From Streptomyces sp. NBC_00620 (GTDB taxonomy: Bacteria > Actinomycetota > Actinomycetes > Streptomycetales > Streptomycetaceae): 64,000 nucleotides of DNA. The stretch is taken from positions 1,893,001-1,957,000 of the forward strand of contig NZ_JAPENY010000002.1 in the NCBI RefSeq assembly GCF_026341825.1, read 5' to 3'. This document shows positions 16,354-24,831 of the stretch, one piece after another. The position numbers and the translations under genes were made by a program. The notes beneath the pieces are model-generated. The model was given only the letters and a program-made list of their open reading frames with translations, ran no database searches and had not been told where the DNA came from. Numbering within the stretch: the first letter of the stretch is position 1; every line of letters starts with the position of its first letter.

Positions 16354-17798
16354 GTGGCCGCGGCATCGTCGTCAAACAGACGACGGCCGTCAGCGTGGTC
16401 TACGTCGCCGCTGTCTTTCTCAACGTGATGGACACGACGATCGTCAATGTCGCCCTGCCGAGCGTCGGCCGCGCGTTCTCGGTCCCGTCCACCTCCGTCG
16501 ACGCCGTCTCCATCTCCTACCTCGTCAGCCTCGCGGTGTTCATTCCGGCGTCCGGCTGGCTCGGTGACCGGTTCGGCGGGAAGCGGATCCTGCTGACGGC
16601 CCTGACTGTGTTCACACTGGGGTCGGCTCTGTCCGGGCTCGCGACGAGCCTCGGCGAACTCATCGCCTTCAGACTGCTCCAGGGGGCGGGGGGCGGCATG
16701 CTCGTTCCGGTCGGCATGGCCATGATGCTGCGCAGTTTCCCGCCGGGGGAGCGCGTGCGCGTCTTCGCCGTACTCAGCATGGCGAACGCCGTCGCCCCGA
16801 CGATCGGTCCGTCGCTCGGTGGTCTGCTGGTGACGGAGTTGTCGTGGCGCTGGGTGTTCTTCGTCAATGTCCCGGTCGGCTGCGCGGCGCTCGTGTTCGG
16901 TGCGCTGTTCCTCCGCAACTCCGTCCAGGAGGAGCTGGGACGGTTCGACCTCCTGGGGTTCCTGCTCGCGGCGGCGGGTCTGGGCCTGGCGATGTACGGG
17001 CTGTCGCAGGGACCCGATCTGGGGTGGACCGCCCGGCCTGTTCTGGTCGGCCTCGTGGTCGGTGCGGCGCTGCTGGGAGTTCTGGTGGTCGTCGAGTTGC
17101 GTTCCCGCGCGCCGCTGATCGACATCCGCCTGTTCCAGGACCGGCTGTTCCGCTCGGGGAGCGTCGTCATGGCGCTGGAATCGGTCGCGTTCCTCGGTGT
17201 GATCTACACGGTGTCGCTGTATCTCCAGGACGGGCGGGGACTCAGCCCGCTGGCCTCCGGCCTGAGCATCCTGCCGCAGGCCCTGGGCGTCATGACCGGT
17301 TCCCAGGTTGCCAGCCGGTTGCTGTACCGGCGGCTCGGACCGCGCCGGCACCTTGTGGTCGGCGTGCTCGGGTCGAGCCTGTCCATGGCCTTGCTGGCGG
17401 TGTTGAGCGTCCACGGCCCCCTGTGGCAGGTGTGGGTCACCCTCTACCTCGTGGGTTTCGGGGTGGGCCAGGTGTTCGTGGCGACCCAGGCGGCGTCGTT
17501 CGCGACGGTCTCGGCCGCCGCGTCCGGACGGGCGGCGACGCTGTTCAACGCCGGTCGGAGGCTCGGCGGTGCGGTGGGTATCGCCGTGGCCACCACCGCC
17601 CTCGTTCTCGTGGGCGTGGACTCGCCCGCCGACGGGCAGCCGGCCGGCGACGGCGCCGCCTACCGGGTGGGGTTCCTCGTTGCCGCGGCGGTCAACCTGC
17701 TTGCCCTTCGGGCGGCTTGGGTGGTCCGCGACGCCGATGCGGCGAGCACCGTACCGGAGGCGCGTCCGCGGCGCCCACGCCGAGCCAGGTCGGGGTGA
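16350..17798 (+). CDS. MFS drug:H+ antiporter, DHA2 (EmrB/QacA) type
   Basis: Multidrug-type exporter of 482 residues with about 14 membrane spans. It opens with 'FLNVMDTTIVNVALPSVG', has motif A 'GWLGDRFGGKRIL' and motif C around 'APTIGPSLGGLL'. ATG at 16350 is chosen because it overlaps the leader ORF stop; an in-frame TTG at 16335 has no ribosome site. It follows the importer operon after a terminator hairpin, so it may export a toxic substrate or product, but co-function is only inferred from proximity. Confidence 0.85.
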   Translation: MSGRGIVVKQTTAVSVVYVAAVFLNVMDTTIVNVALPSVGRAFSVPSTSVDAVSISYLVSLAVFIPASGWLGDRFGGKRILLTALTVFTLGSALSGLATSLGELIAFRLLQGAGGGMLVPVGMAMMLRSFPPGERVRVFAVLSMANAVAPTIGPSLGGLLVTELSWRWVFFVNVPVGCAALVFGALFLRNSVQEELGRFDLLGFLLAAAGLGLAMYGLSQGPDLGWTARPVLVGLVVGAALLGVLVVVELRSRAPLIDIRLFQDRLFRSGSVVMALESVAFLGVIYTVSLYLQDGRGLSPLASGLSILPQALGVMTGSQVASRLLYRRLGPRRHLVVGVLGSSLSMALLAVLSVHGPLWQVWVTLYLVGFGVGQVFVATQAASFATVSAAASGRAATLFNAGRRLGGAVGIAVATTALVLVGVDSPADGQPAGDGAAYRVGFLVAAAVNLLALRAAWVVRDADAASTVPEARPRRPRRARSG

Positions 17799-17850
17799 AG
17801 GACAGCCGGGACCACACGTGACCTCTGCCGCGCTGGTCAGGCAGCAGCCC

Positions 17851-17866
17851 AATTTCCTATGGGATT
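17851..17866. promoter_or_regulatory. Predicted GntR operator 1
   Basis: AATTTCCTATGGGATT shares the core TCCTATGG with the site at 18026, and 12 of 16 positions with the site before the GntR gene (24003). It lies about 190 bp upstream of the binding-protein gene, just after the MFS gene. Confidence 0.5.
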
Positions 17867-18025
17867 GTGACCGTTGAGCCTCGGTCCGCTCGCGCGGCAA
17901 CCGTGCCGGGCTGCGCCGTCAAAAGTCTCTGGACGTGCCAAGACAGGCCCTCGAAAGCCCTCAAGTCGCCTACTTTTGTCGGATGTCTTGACGCGGATCG
18001 GTGCCTGAAGGAGCATCTCAGCGCC

Positions 18026-18041
18026 AATATCCTATGGAATT
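18026..18041. promoter_or_regulatory. Predicted GntR operator 2
   Basis: AATATCCTATGGAATT lies 12 bp upstream of the binding-protein start and downstream of a candidate -35 hexamer TTGACG (17988-17993). A repressor here would block transcription or early elongation of the transport operon. Confidence 0.55.
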
Positions 18042-18052
18042 CGGGTGGAGTT

Positions 18053-19153
18053 GTGACGCCATACCTCCGTATCGGGCCCCTCTTGTCCAGTACCGTCGCC
18101 GCGGCGGTGCTCGCCGGTGCCTTGACGGGATGCACCCTGAAGAACTCCGGGGAACCGGCCGCCGGGAGCACGGCCACCGCGGCGGGTACGGGGAACGGGT
18201 CGGCCGAACTGGCCGACGGATCCGCAGTCAAGGTCGCACTCGTCCCCGGTGGCGCCCACCCGTACTTCCAGGTGTGGAAGACGACGGGAGCCACCGCGGA
18301 GAAGGAGTACGGGCTCGGGGACCTGACGTTCAACGAGACCGCCGAGTGGGACCAGCAGAAGCAGAACAACCTCCTGTCCACGCTCGCGGCACGCGGGTAC
18401 AACGCGTTCGGCGTCTTCGGTGTCTCGCCGACCGACATCAACAGCACCTTCGCCGACCTCAAGTCCCAGGGTTTCGCGGTGGCTTCACTCGCCTCGTGCC
18501 CGGCCGGTGACGTGAACGAGGCGGACTTCTGTCTGTCCACGGACGTCGAGGTCGCGGCCTACAAGGCCACCCAGGCCACGATCGAGGCCATGGGCGGCAA
18601 AGGCGCACTGGTCCACCTGACCGGCAACAACGTCGACGCCAACACCCAACTCCGCATCAAGGGCGTGGAGAAGGCGGTGCAGGAGACCAAGGGCAAGGTC
18701 ACACTCCTGCAGACGGTCACCGACATCGACAAGGACCTGCAGACCGCTCAGAAGGCGGTGTCCGACCTGCTGGCCGCCAAGGGCAACGAGATCCAGGGCA
18801 TCGTCACCACCGCGTACAACCCCGCGGTCGCCGCGGCCGGAGCGGTCCAGAGTTCGGGATCGAAGGCGAAGGTCGTGGCCATCGACGACGACGCCAAGAT
18901 CATCGGTGCGATCAAGGACGGCTCCGTCAGCGCCACGGTCGTACAGAACCCGGTGGGGCAGGCGGACGTGGGCACTTGGGTGCTCGCGCTGCTGCAGAGC
19001 AAGCAGTGCGTGATGCGTGATCCGGGCGTGGTCGTCGACTCCGGATCCTTCGTGGTCACCAAGGCGAATGTCGTCGGCTACGACAAGGAGCGGCAGAGCA
19101 AGACCGCCGACCTCAAGAAGCAGTTCGCCGACGAGCTCCTCAACTGCGGCTGA
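18053..19153 (+). CDS. Ribose-type ABC transporter substrate-binding lipoprotein
   Basis: Periplasmic-binding-protein type 1 (RbsB-like) lipoprotein, 366 residues. GTG at 18053 follows GGTGGAG and gives a clean signal peptide with the lipobox LTGC, which favours it over the reading from 17867. Family segments are 'VALVPGGAHPYFQVWKTTG', 'NNLLSTLAARGYNAFGVFGVSPTDIN' and 'VVAIDDDAKIIGAIKDGSVSATVVQNP'. Extra cysteines (ASCPAG, DFCLS, KQCVM, near-terminal LNCG) could form disulfides. First gene of a sugar-acid or sugar transport operon. Confidence 0.88.
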   Translation: MTPYLRIGPLLSSTVAAAVLAGALTGCTLKNSGEPAAGSTATAAGTGNGSAELADGSAVKVALVPGGAHPYFQVWKTTGATAEKEYGLGDLTFNETAEWDQQKQNNLLSTLAARGYNAFGVFGVSPTDINSTFADLKSQGFAVASLASCPAGDVNEADFCLSTDVEVAAYKATQATIEAMGGKGALVHLTGNNVDANTQLRIKGVEKAVQETKGKVTLLQTVTDIDKDLQTAQKAVSDLLAAKGNEIQGIVTTAYNPAVAAAGAVQSSGSKAKVVAIDDDAKIIGAIKDGSVSATVVQNPVGQADVGTWVLALLQSKQCVMRDPGVVVDSGSFVVTKANVVGYDKERQSKTADLKKQFADELLNCG

Positions 19154-19231
19154 CCCGAACGTCGCCACTCAGCCGCTGTGCCAACACGGCCACCGACCAA
19201 GGCCTTTGACCAGGGAGACCCGGACACCCCC

Positions 19232-20320
19232 ATGAGCATCATCACGACCGCCACGGCCAGGCTGGCCGACATCCCCGTGGAGCAGAACCGCACCGACGCG
19301 GTCCAGGCGTTCATCAAGCAGGAGACGATATTCGTCGACCTCGCCACCGACGACGGCCTGGCCGGCATGGGCTACAGCTACACCATCGGCACCGGCGGCT
19401 CCTCGGTCCTGGCGCTGCTGAACGACCATCTGCTCCCCGCCCTGCCCGGCCAGGACGCCCGTAACGTCGAGGCCCTGTGGCAGCGGCTGTTCGCCCGGAC
19501 ACGGGCGACCGCCGTCGGAGCCATCACCTCGCTGGCCCTCGCCGCGGTCGACACCGCCCTGTGGGACCTGCGATGCAAGCGGGCCGGCGAGCCCTTGTGG
19601 CGGCTGGCGGGCGGCCACCGCCAGGAGATACCGCTGTACGACACCGAAGGCGGCTGGCTGCATCTGAGCACCGAGGACCTGGTCAAGTCGGCCGTGGCCG
19701 CCCGCGACGCCGGGTGGGCCGGAGTAAAGATCAAGGTGGGCAAGCCGCACCCGGCGGAGGACGTCGAACGGCTGCGCGCGGTCCGCGAGGCCGTCGGGCC
19801 CGCGCTGCACATCATGACGGACGCCAACCAGTCCCAGACGCTGTCCTCGGCCGTGCGACTGGCCTCGGCGCTCGAACCCCATGGACCGTTCTGGTTCGAG
19901 GAACCGATGCCGGCGGACGACGTGAGCGGCCATGCGCGCCTCGCCCGTGCCACCAACGTGCCGATCGCGGTGGGGGAGACCCTCTACTCGCTGGGGCAGT
20001 TCCGCCAGTACCTGGAGGCCGGAGCCGCCTCCGTGGTGCAGGTCGACGCGGCCCGCGTCGGCGGCATCACCCCCTGGCTGAAGGTCGCCCACCTGGCAGA
20101 GGCGTACAACGTCATGGTCTGCCCGCACTTCCTGATGGAACTGCACGTGAGCCTCGCGGCGGCCGTGCCCAACGGCATGTACGTCGAGTACATCCCGCAG
20201 CTGAGGGCGATCACCCGCACCGAACTGACCGTGCGCGACGGCCGAGCGGTGGCGTCCGACGAACCGGGCATCGGCATCGACTGGGACCACGACGCGATCG
20301 ACGACCGGAGGGTGGCATGA
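19232..20320 (+). CDS. Enolase-superfamily (mandelate racemase/muconate-lactonizing type) dehydratase
   Basis: Mg2+-dependent enzyme of 362 residues. After the N-terminal capping domain the barrel shows the KxK base motif (GVKIKVGK), metal ligands Asp in 'MTDANQS', Glu in 'FWFEEPMP' and Glu in 'VGETLYS', then 'VQVDAARVGGIT' and the His of 'VCPHFLMELH'. The Lys plus His-Asp pattern is that of the mandelate-racemase subgroup, which includes sugar-acid dehydratases. It is embedded among sugar-transporter genes, so it probably dehydrates the imported acid or its derivative. ATG at 19232 is the conserved start; the spacing to GGGAG is long. The substrate cannot be read from sequence. Confidence 0.85.
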   Translation: MSIITTATARLADIPVEQNRTDAVQAFIKQETIFVDLATDDGLAGMGYSYTIGTGGSSVLALLNDHLLPALPGQDARNVEALWQRLFARTRATAVGAITSLALAAVDTALWDLRCKRAGEPLWRLAGGHRQEIPLYDTEGGWLHLSTEDLVKSAVAARDAGWAGVKIKVGKPHPAEDVERLRAVREAVGPALHIMTDANQSQTLSSAVRLASALEPHGPFWFEEPMPADDVSGHARLARATNVPIAVGETLYSLGQFRQYLEAGAASVVQVDAARVGGITPWLKVAHLAEAYNVMVCPHFLMELHVSLAAAVPNGMYVEYIPQLRAITRTELTVRDGRAVASDEPGIGIDWDHDAIDDRRVA

Positions 20321-21390
20321 CCACGACCTCGTCACCTCCCGCGGACACCGACCGGCCACCGGTGTCACAGCGCCGGACTCCCCGGCGCCGCATCCTGGCC
20401 CCCCAGCAACTGGGCCTGCTCGGGCTCGTCGTCGCGCTCGTCATCGTCTTCGGCCTGCTGCGCCCGGCCTTCTTCGACGCCAGGCTCGTCCTCTTCCCGC
20501 TGCTGCGCGACATCTCGACGCTGACCGTGGTGGCACTGGCCCAGATGGTCGTCCTGTCCGTCGGGCACATGAACCTGGCCGTGGGCCGCATGGCCGCGTT
20601 CGGCGCCCTGTTCGCCGGGTTCGGCTATGACCGGCTCGGACTGCCGCTGTCCGTGGGCCTGTTGGTCTGCCTGGTGGCGGGAGCCCTGATCGGTGCCCTG
20701 ACCGGATGGATCATCGCCCGTACCGGCGTGAGCTCCTTCGTCGTGACGCTCGCCATGGACTTCGCCCTCCTCGGGCTGGTGTCCCTGCTGTACTCCGCGC
20801 TCACCGAGAACGCCGCCTTCACCAGCACACCGTCCGGGATGACGGAGCTTCGCCAGTACTCGCTTGCCGACATCTGCGTCGGTCCCGTCTGCGGTTCACC
20901 GGCGATTCCGCAGCTGGCCCAGTTCACCGTCCTGGCCCTCGTCGGACTCGGCTTCCTCTACCGCTACACCCGTACTGGCAGGGAACTCCTGCTGACGGGC
21001 GCCAACCCGGCCGCCGCGGAATTGTCGGGCATCCCCACCGCCCGCCGCGTCATCACCGCACACATGCTGTCGGGCCTGCTGGCCGCGCTCGCCGGATTCA
21101 TGGCCGCCGTCAGCACGGGAACCTTCCGCGCCTCCATCGGGGACGACTTCATGCTGCCGTCGTTCCTCGGAGCCGTGCTCGGCGGCACCCTGCTCACCGG
21201 CGGCGTCGTCTCGGTCATCGGCGCTCTGCTGGGCACCTCGCTGGTCGGCGTCATCCGCAAGGGCCTCGACCTGCTCGGCGTGGGGTTGGAGAGCCTCAAC
21301 ATCTACCTCGGCTGTGTGCTGCTGCTCGCCCTGTCCGCCGACCGGGTGCGCCACATCGTCAGCTACCGAAAGGTGGTGCGCTCGACATGA
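20317..21390 (+). CDS. Ribose-type ABC transporter permease 1
   Basis: RbsC-like permease, 357 residues with 8-10 predicted spans. It contains 'TLTVVALAQMVVLSVGHMNLAVGRMAAFGAL', the family's early loop, and 'GTLLTGGVVSVIGALLGTSLVGVIRKGLDLLGV' near the end. Its ATG overlaps the dehydratase stop (ATGA) with GGAGGGTGGC upstream, showing translational coupling. It probably forms a heterodimer with the next gene product. Confidence 0.9.
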   Translation: MTTTSSPPADTDRPPVSQRRTPRRRILAPQQLGLLGLVVALVIVFGLLRPAFFDARLVLFPLLRDISTLTVVALAQMVVLSVGHMNLAVGRMAAFGALFAGFGYDRLGLPLSVGLLVCLVAGALIGALTGWIIARTGVSSFVVTLAMDFALLGLVSLLYSALTENAAFTSTPSGMTELRQYSLADICVGPVCGSPAIPQLAQFTVLALVGLGFLYRYTRTGRELLLTGANPAAAELSGIPTARRVITAHMLSGLLAALAGFMAAVSTGTFRASIGDDFMLPSFLGAVLGGTLLTGGVVSVIGALLGTSLVGVIRKGLDLLGVGLESLNIYLGCVLLLALSADRVRHIVSYRKVVRST

Positions 21391-22466
21391 CGACCTCCGC
21401 AACTCCCCCTGCCTGGAAGGCCGAAGCCCTCTCCTCGCTGCGACGCTTCTCCCGCTCCACCTCCCTGACCCTGCTCTGCGTCGTCGTGGCCGGGTACATC
21501 GGTCTGGGTGTGGCGTCGTCGGGTTCCTTCTTCGAGGGCAACTCGGTCCGGACCTTCCTGCAGTACCTGGCGACCCCCATCCTCATCGGTCTCGCGCAGA
21601 TGGTCTGCCTGTGCGTCGGACAGCTCAACCTCGCGGTCGGCGCCCTGGGCGGATTCACCGCCTGCGCCATGGGCGTCCTCATGGCCGACGCGGGTATGCC
21701 GGCCGGCCTGGCCGTCCTGATCGGCGTGCTGATGGCCACGGCGATCGGCGCTCTCACCGGTGCGTTCATCGTGGTGACCCAGATCAACGGGTTCATCGTC
21801 ACCCTCGGCACCATGACCATCCTGCTGGGCGCGCAGTACCGGCTGGCCGGGACCCGTACCGTCGACGGCTACTCCGCCACCTTGCGCGATCTGGGCACGG
21901 CCGCGCCCGCGAACATCCCGCTCGTCCTCGTCACGGCACTGGTCGTGGCCGCTCTCCTCGCCGTGTTCATGCACCGGGGGATCGCGGGACGGCGACTGCT
22001 CGCGGCGGGCGGCAATCCGCTGGCCGCACGGCTCTCGGGCATTTCCACCGACCGCCAGATCGTCCTGGCGCACACGCTGTCCGGCCTGCTGATCGGAGTG
22101 GCCGCACTGATCGCGACCGCGTCGCTGCCCGGCGTCAACCGCAGCGTCGGCGGCGACTGGCTCCTGCCCAGCTTCGCGGCCCCCATCATCGGCGGTGTGG
22201 CCCTGACCGGCGGGTCGGTGGCGATTCTCGGGACCGTGCTGGCCGCCTTCGTCATGCGGCTCATCGACAGCGCACGTGCCGAGTTCTCGCTCGATCCGAG
22301 CTGGGTCAACTTCCTGATCGGCGTCGTCGTCCTCGCCACGGTCGTCGGAGGCCGCCTCCACCAGTCGCACCTCAGCACCGCACGCCCGCACAAGGATGGG
22401 CAACCACCCACCGACAACCGGGCGGCGCCCGCCACCGCCCTGCCGAGCACCGGGGGTGCCCAGTGA
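21387..22466 (+). CDS. Ribose-type ABC transporter permease 2
   Basis: Second RbsC-like permease, 359 residues, again with an ATGA overlap to the preceding gene. Matching family segments are 'PILIGLAQMVCLCVGQLNLAVGALGGFTA' and 'GGVALTGGSVAILGTVLAAFVMRLIDSA'. A polar C-terminal tail of about 35 residues is Pro/Ala/Thr-rich. Two different permeases in one operon suggest a heterodimeric channel. Confidence 0.9.
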   Translation: MTTSATPPAWKAEALSSLRRFSRSTSLTLLCVVVAGYIGLGVASSGSFFEGNSVRTFLQYLATPILIGLAQMVCLCVGQLNLAVGALGGFTACAMGVLMADAGMPAGLAVLIGVLMATAIGALTGAFIVVTQINGFIVTLGTMTILLGAQYRLAGTRTVDGYSATLRDLGTAAPANIPLVLVTALVVAALLAVFMHRGIAGRRLLAAGGNPLAARLSGISTDRQIVLAHTLSGLLIGVAALIATASLPGVNRSVGGDWLLPSFAAPIIGGVALTGGSVAILGTVLAAFVMRLIDSARAEFSLDPSWVNFLIGVVVLATVVGGRLHQSHLSTARPHKDGQPPTDNRAAPATALPSTGGAQ

Positions 22467-24016
22467 GCGACGTACTGCTGGAGTGCGAGGACATCGTCAA
22501 GGTCTTCCCCGGGGTGCGCGCCCTGGACCAGGTGGCCCTGCGCCTGACGGCGGGAACCGTGCACGCCCTTCTCGGTGAGAACGGCGCGGGCAAATCGACC
22601 CTGATCAAGGTTCTGACCGGGGTCCACGCCCCGGACGGCGGTCGTCTGCTGCTGCGCGGCAGCGAGGTGCATCTGCGGACCCCACTGGACGCCACCCGCG
22701 CCGGCATCGGAGTGGTGCACCAGGAGCGCAATCTGATTCCCGCCTTCTCCGTGGCGGAGAACATCACGCTCCTGAAGCCCCCCTCACGCCGCGGCCTCAT
22801 CGACCGCGGGGCCATGACCGGCCCGGTGGAACACTGTCTCCGGGAGGTCGGGCTCGACCTGGACCCGCACACGGTCGTCAGTGAACTCTCCGTCGCCCAG
22901 CAGCAGTTGGTCGAGATCGCCAAGGCGCTGCACACCGACAGCCGGGTACTCCTGCTGGACGAACCGACCGCGTCCCTCTCGCCGCAGGAGGCCGAGCGGC
23001 TCTTCGAGGTGATCCGGCGGCTGACGGCCCGCGGCACCTGCGTCGTCTTCGTCAGCCACAAGCTGGAGGAGGTGTTCGCGGTCTGCGACACCGTCACCGT
23101 GCTGCGCGACGGGCACTCCGTCCTGCGGTCGGTCCCGCTCGCCGAGCACACGCACGACGAGATCGTGAGCCTGATGGTGGGCCGCACCCACGAGGCCTCC
23201 GCACTCTCCCCGCGGACGGTGGACCGGACCGCGGAGCCGGCGCTCTCCCTCACGGGTGTCGCCACCGCGGCGGGCCACGCCGACATCAATCTTGATGTCA
23301 GGCCCGGAGAGATCGTCGGGCTGTACGGTCTCGTCGGCGCCGGCCGCAGCGAACTGGTCCGGGCCGTCCTCGGCCTCGAACGCGTCACGGCCGGCGAAGT
23401 CCGTGTGTACGGCGAGCCGGCGAAGATCTCCTCCCCACGGCAGGCACTCCACGAGTACGGAATCGGCTATCTCACCGAGAACCGCAAGGAGGAAGGCGTC
23501 TTCCTGGAACAGCCGATTCTGCGGAACATCACCGTCACCGTGTGGAAGAAGCTGGCGCAGGCCCTGGGGTACGTCTCCGACAAGCGGGAAAGAAGCGTCG
23601 CCGAAGACCTTGTCGAGCGGCTCGGCATCCGCATCGCCTCACTGGAACAGAACGCCGGTGAACTGTCCGGCGGCAACCAGCAGAAGGTGAGCCTCGCCAA
23701 ATGGCTCGCGGCGGACACCCGGCTGCTCGTCGTCGACGAACCGACCGTCGGTGTCGACGTCCGCACCAAGCACGCCTTCCACGAACTGATCTGGGAGCTC
23801 GCCCGTGACGGCCTGCCCATCCTGCTGATCAGCAGCGACCTCGGAGAGATGGTGACGCTGGCCGACCGCATCGTCGTCATGGCGGACTACCGGATCCGGG
23901 GAGAGACCAGGAACGAACACGACTACGAGCGGATGAGCGGCCAGGTCATCCGCCTCATCCACGGACAGGGGAACGCGACGAGGGACTCGGACCGCGACTC
24001 GCAAATCCCTATATGA
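22463..24016 (+). CDS. Ribose-type ABC transporter ATPase with two nucleotide-binding domains
   Basis: RbsA-like ATPase, 517 residues. N-domain: Walker A 'GENGAGKST', signature-like 'LSVAQQQLVEIAKAL', Walker B 'VLLLDEPTASLSPQEA'. C-domain: degenerate Walker A 'YGLVGAGRSEL', signature 'LSGGNQQKVSLAKWL' and 'LLVVDEPTVGVDVRTK'. The degenerate second Walker A is normal for the family. GTG at 22463 overlaps the permease stop (GTGA). The 3' end contains the predicted GntR operator at 24003-24018. Confidence 0.93.
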   Translation: MSDVLLECEDIVKVFPGVRALDQVALRLTAGTVHALLGENGAGKSTLIKVLTGVHAPDGGRLLLRGSEVHLRTPLDATRAGIGVVHQERNLIPAFSVAENITLLKPPSRRGLIDRGAMTGPVEHCLREVGLDLDPHTVVSELSVAQQQLVEIAKALHTDSRVLLLDEPTASLSPQEAERLFEVIRRLTARGTCVVFVSHKLEEVFAVCDTVTVLRDGHSVLRSVPLAEHTHDEIVSLMVGRTHEASALSPRTVDRTAEPALSLTGVATAAGHADINLDVRPGEIVGLYGLVGAGRSELVRAVLGLERVTAGEVRVYGEPAKISSPRQALHEYGIGYLTENRKEEGVFLEQPILRNITVTVWKKLAQALGYVSDKRERSVAEDLVERLGIRIASLEQNAGELSGGNQQKVSLAKWLAADTRLLVVDEPTVGVDVRTKHAFHELIWELARDGLPILLISSDLGEMVTLADRIVVMADYRIRGETRNEHDYERMSGQVIRLIHGQGNATRDSDRDSQIPI

Positions 24017-24018
24017 TT
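24003..24018. promoter_or_regulatory. Predicted GntR operator 3, before the regulator gene
   Basis: AAATCCCTATATGATT matches the site at 17851 at 12 of 16 positions. It overlaps the last codons of the ATPase gene and lies 44 bp upstream of the GntR start, a position suited to autoregulation. Confidence 0.45.
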
Positions 24019-24061
24019 CACAAGCGTTACCTGGACCGGAATGCTCAAGGGGAGGCGGGAC

Positions 24062-24787
24062 ATGCTGTCGGAAGAGCCTCACGCGCCGGACGGTGCGGCC
24101 ACCGAAGCGGTCCCGCCGCCCCGGGTCCCGCCTCAGCGCCAGGTCCTGGCGGACAGTGTGTACGAGGCCATCAAGGCGATGGTGATGGACCACAAGATCA
24201 AGCCGGGGGCCCGGGTGGGCATCGAGGCGCTCGCCCGCTACCTCGAGGTGTCACCCACGCCGGTACGCGAGGCCCTCGCCCGGCTGGAGGCGGACGGCCT
24301 GGTTACCAAGCGGTCCCTCGCCGGCTATCGCACCACCGACCTCCTCACCGTCGAGGGCATCGAGGAGCTCTTCGAGATGCGGCTGCTGCTGGAACCGCAC
24401 GCCGCGGCGCTGGCGGCCGAGAGGGCCGATGAAGCCCAACTGGACCGGATAGAAGCGCTCATGGACGAGATGCGGGGCGAACCCGAGGAGGGCGGGAGCT
24501 ATGCCGTGTACGGCCGGTTCGCCTCCCTCGACCAGCAGTTCCACGACGCGCTCGCAGCGGCGTCCGGGCACGGTCTGCTCGCGGACGCCGTCGAGCGGCT
24601 CCACGCGCATCTCCACATCTTCCGCCTCAGCGCCATCGCGGGTGCGGGCCCGGCGACGGTCGCCGAACACGACCGGATCCTGCGAGCCGTACTCAGGCGC
24701 AACGCCGACCGCGCCGCACAGTCCATGCGGGAACACCTGCAGAGCAGCCTGGAGCGCCAGCTGATCTGCTTCCGCGAAGGCAACTGA
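24062..24787 (+). CDS. GntR-family (FCD/FadR subfamily) regulator
   Basis: Transcription factor of 241 residues. The winged helix is 'VYEAIKAMVMDHKIKPGARVGIEALARYLEVSPTPVREALARLEADGLV', split by no gaps, then a C-terminal FCD domain with the metal-binding pattern 'E.R..LEP.AA', 'FHDAL' and 'EHDRIL....H'. This subfamily usually senses organic acids. ATG at 24062 has AAGGGGAGG upstream, better than 24041. It closes the transport/dehydratase operon, and similar operator-like sequences occur before it and before the first operon gene. Confidence 0.9.
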   Translation: MLSEEPHAPDGAATEAVPPPRVPPQRQVLADSVYEAIKAMVMDHKIKPGARVGIEALARYLEVSPTPVREALARLEADGLVTKRSLAGYRTTDLLTVEGIEELFEMRLLLEPHAAALAAERADEAQLDRIEALMDEMRGEPEEGGSYAVYGRFASLDQQFHDALAAASGHGLLADAVERLHAHLHIFRLSAIAGAGPATVAEHDRILRAVLRRNADRAAQSMREHLQSSLERQLICFREGN

Positions 24788-24831
24788 GCCGGCGGAGGCC
24801 CTTCTGCGAACAGGCACCCCATCAGTACGCG

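Noticed and set aside
15348..17900. 850-residue minus-strand open frame opposite the permease and MFS genes
   Set aside because: It is antisense to two clear transporter genes, has His/Arg/Glu-biased composition typical of high-GC shadow frames and no domain motif.
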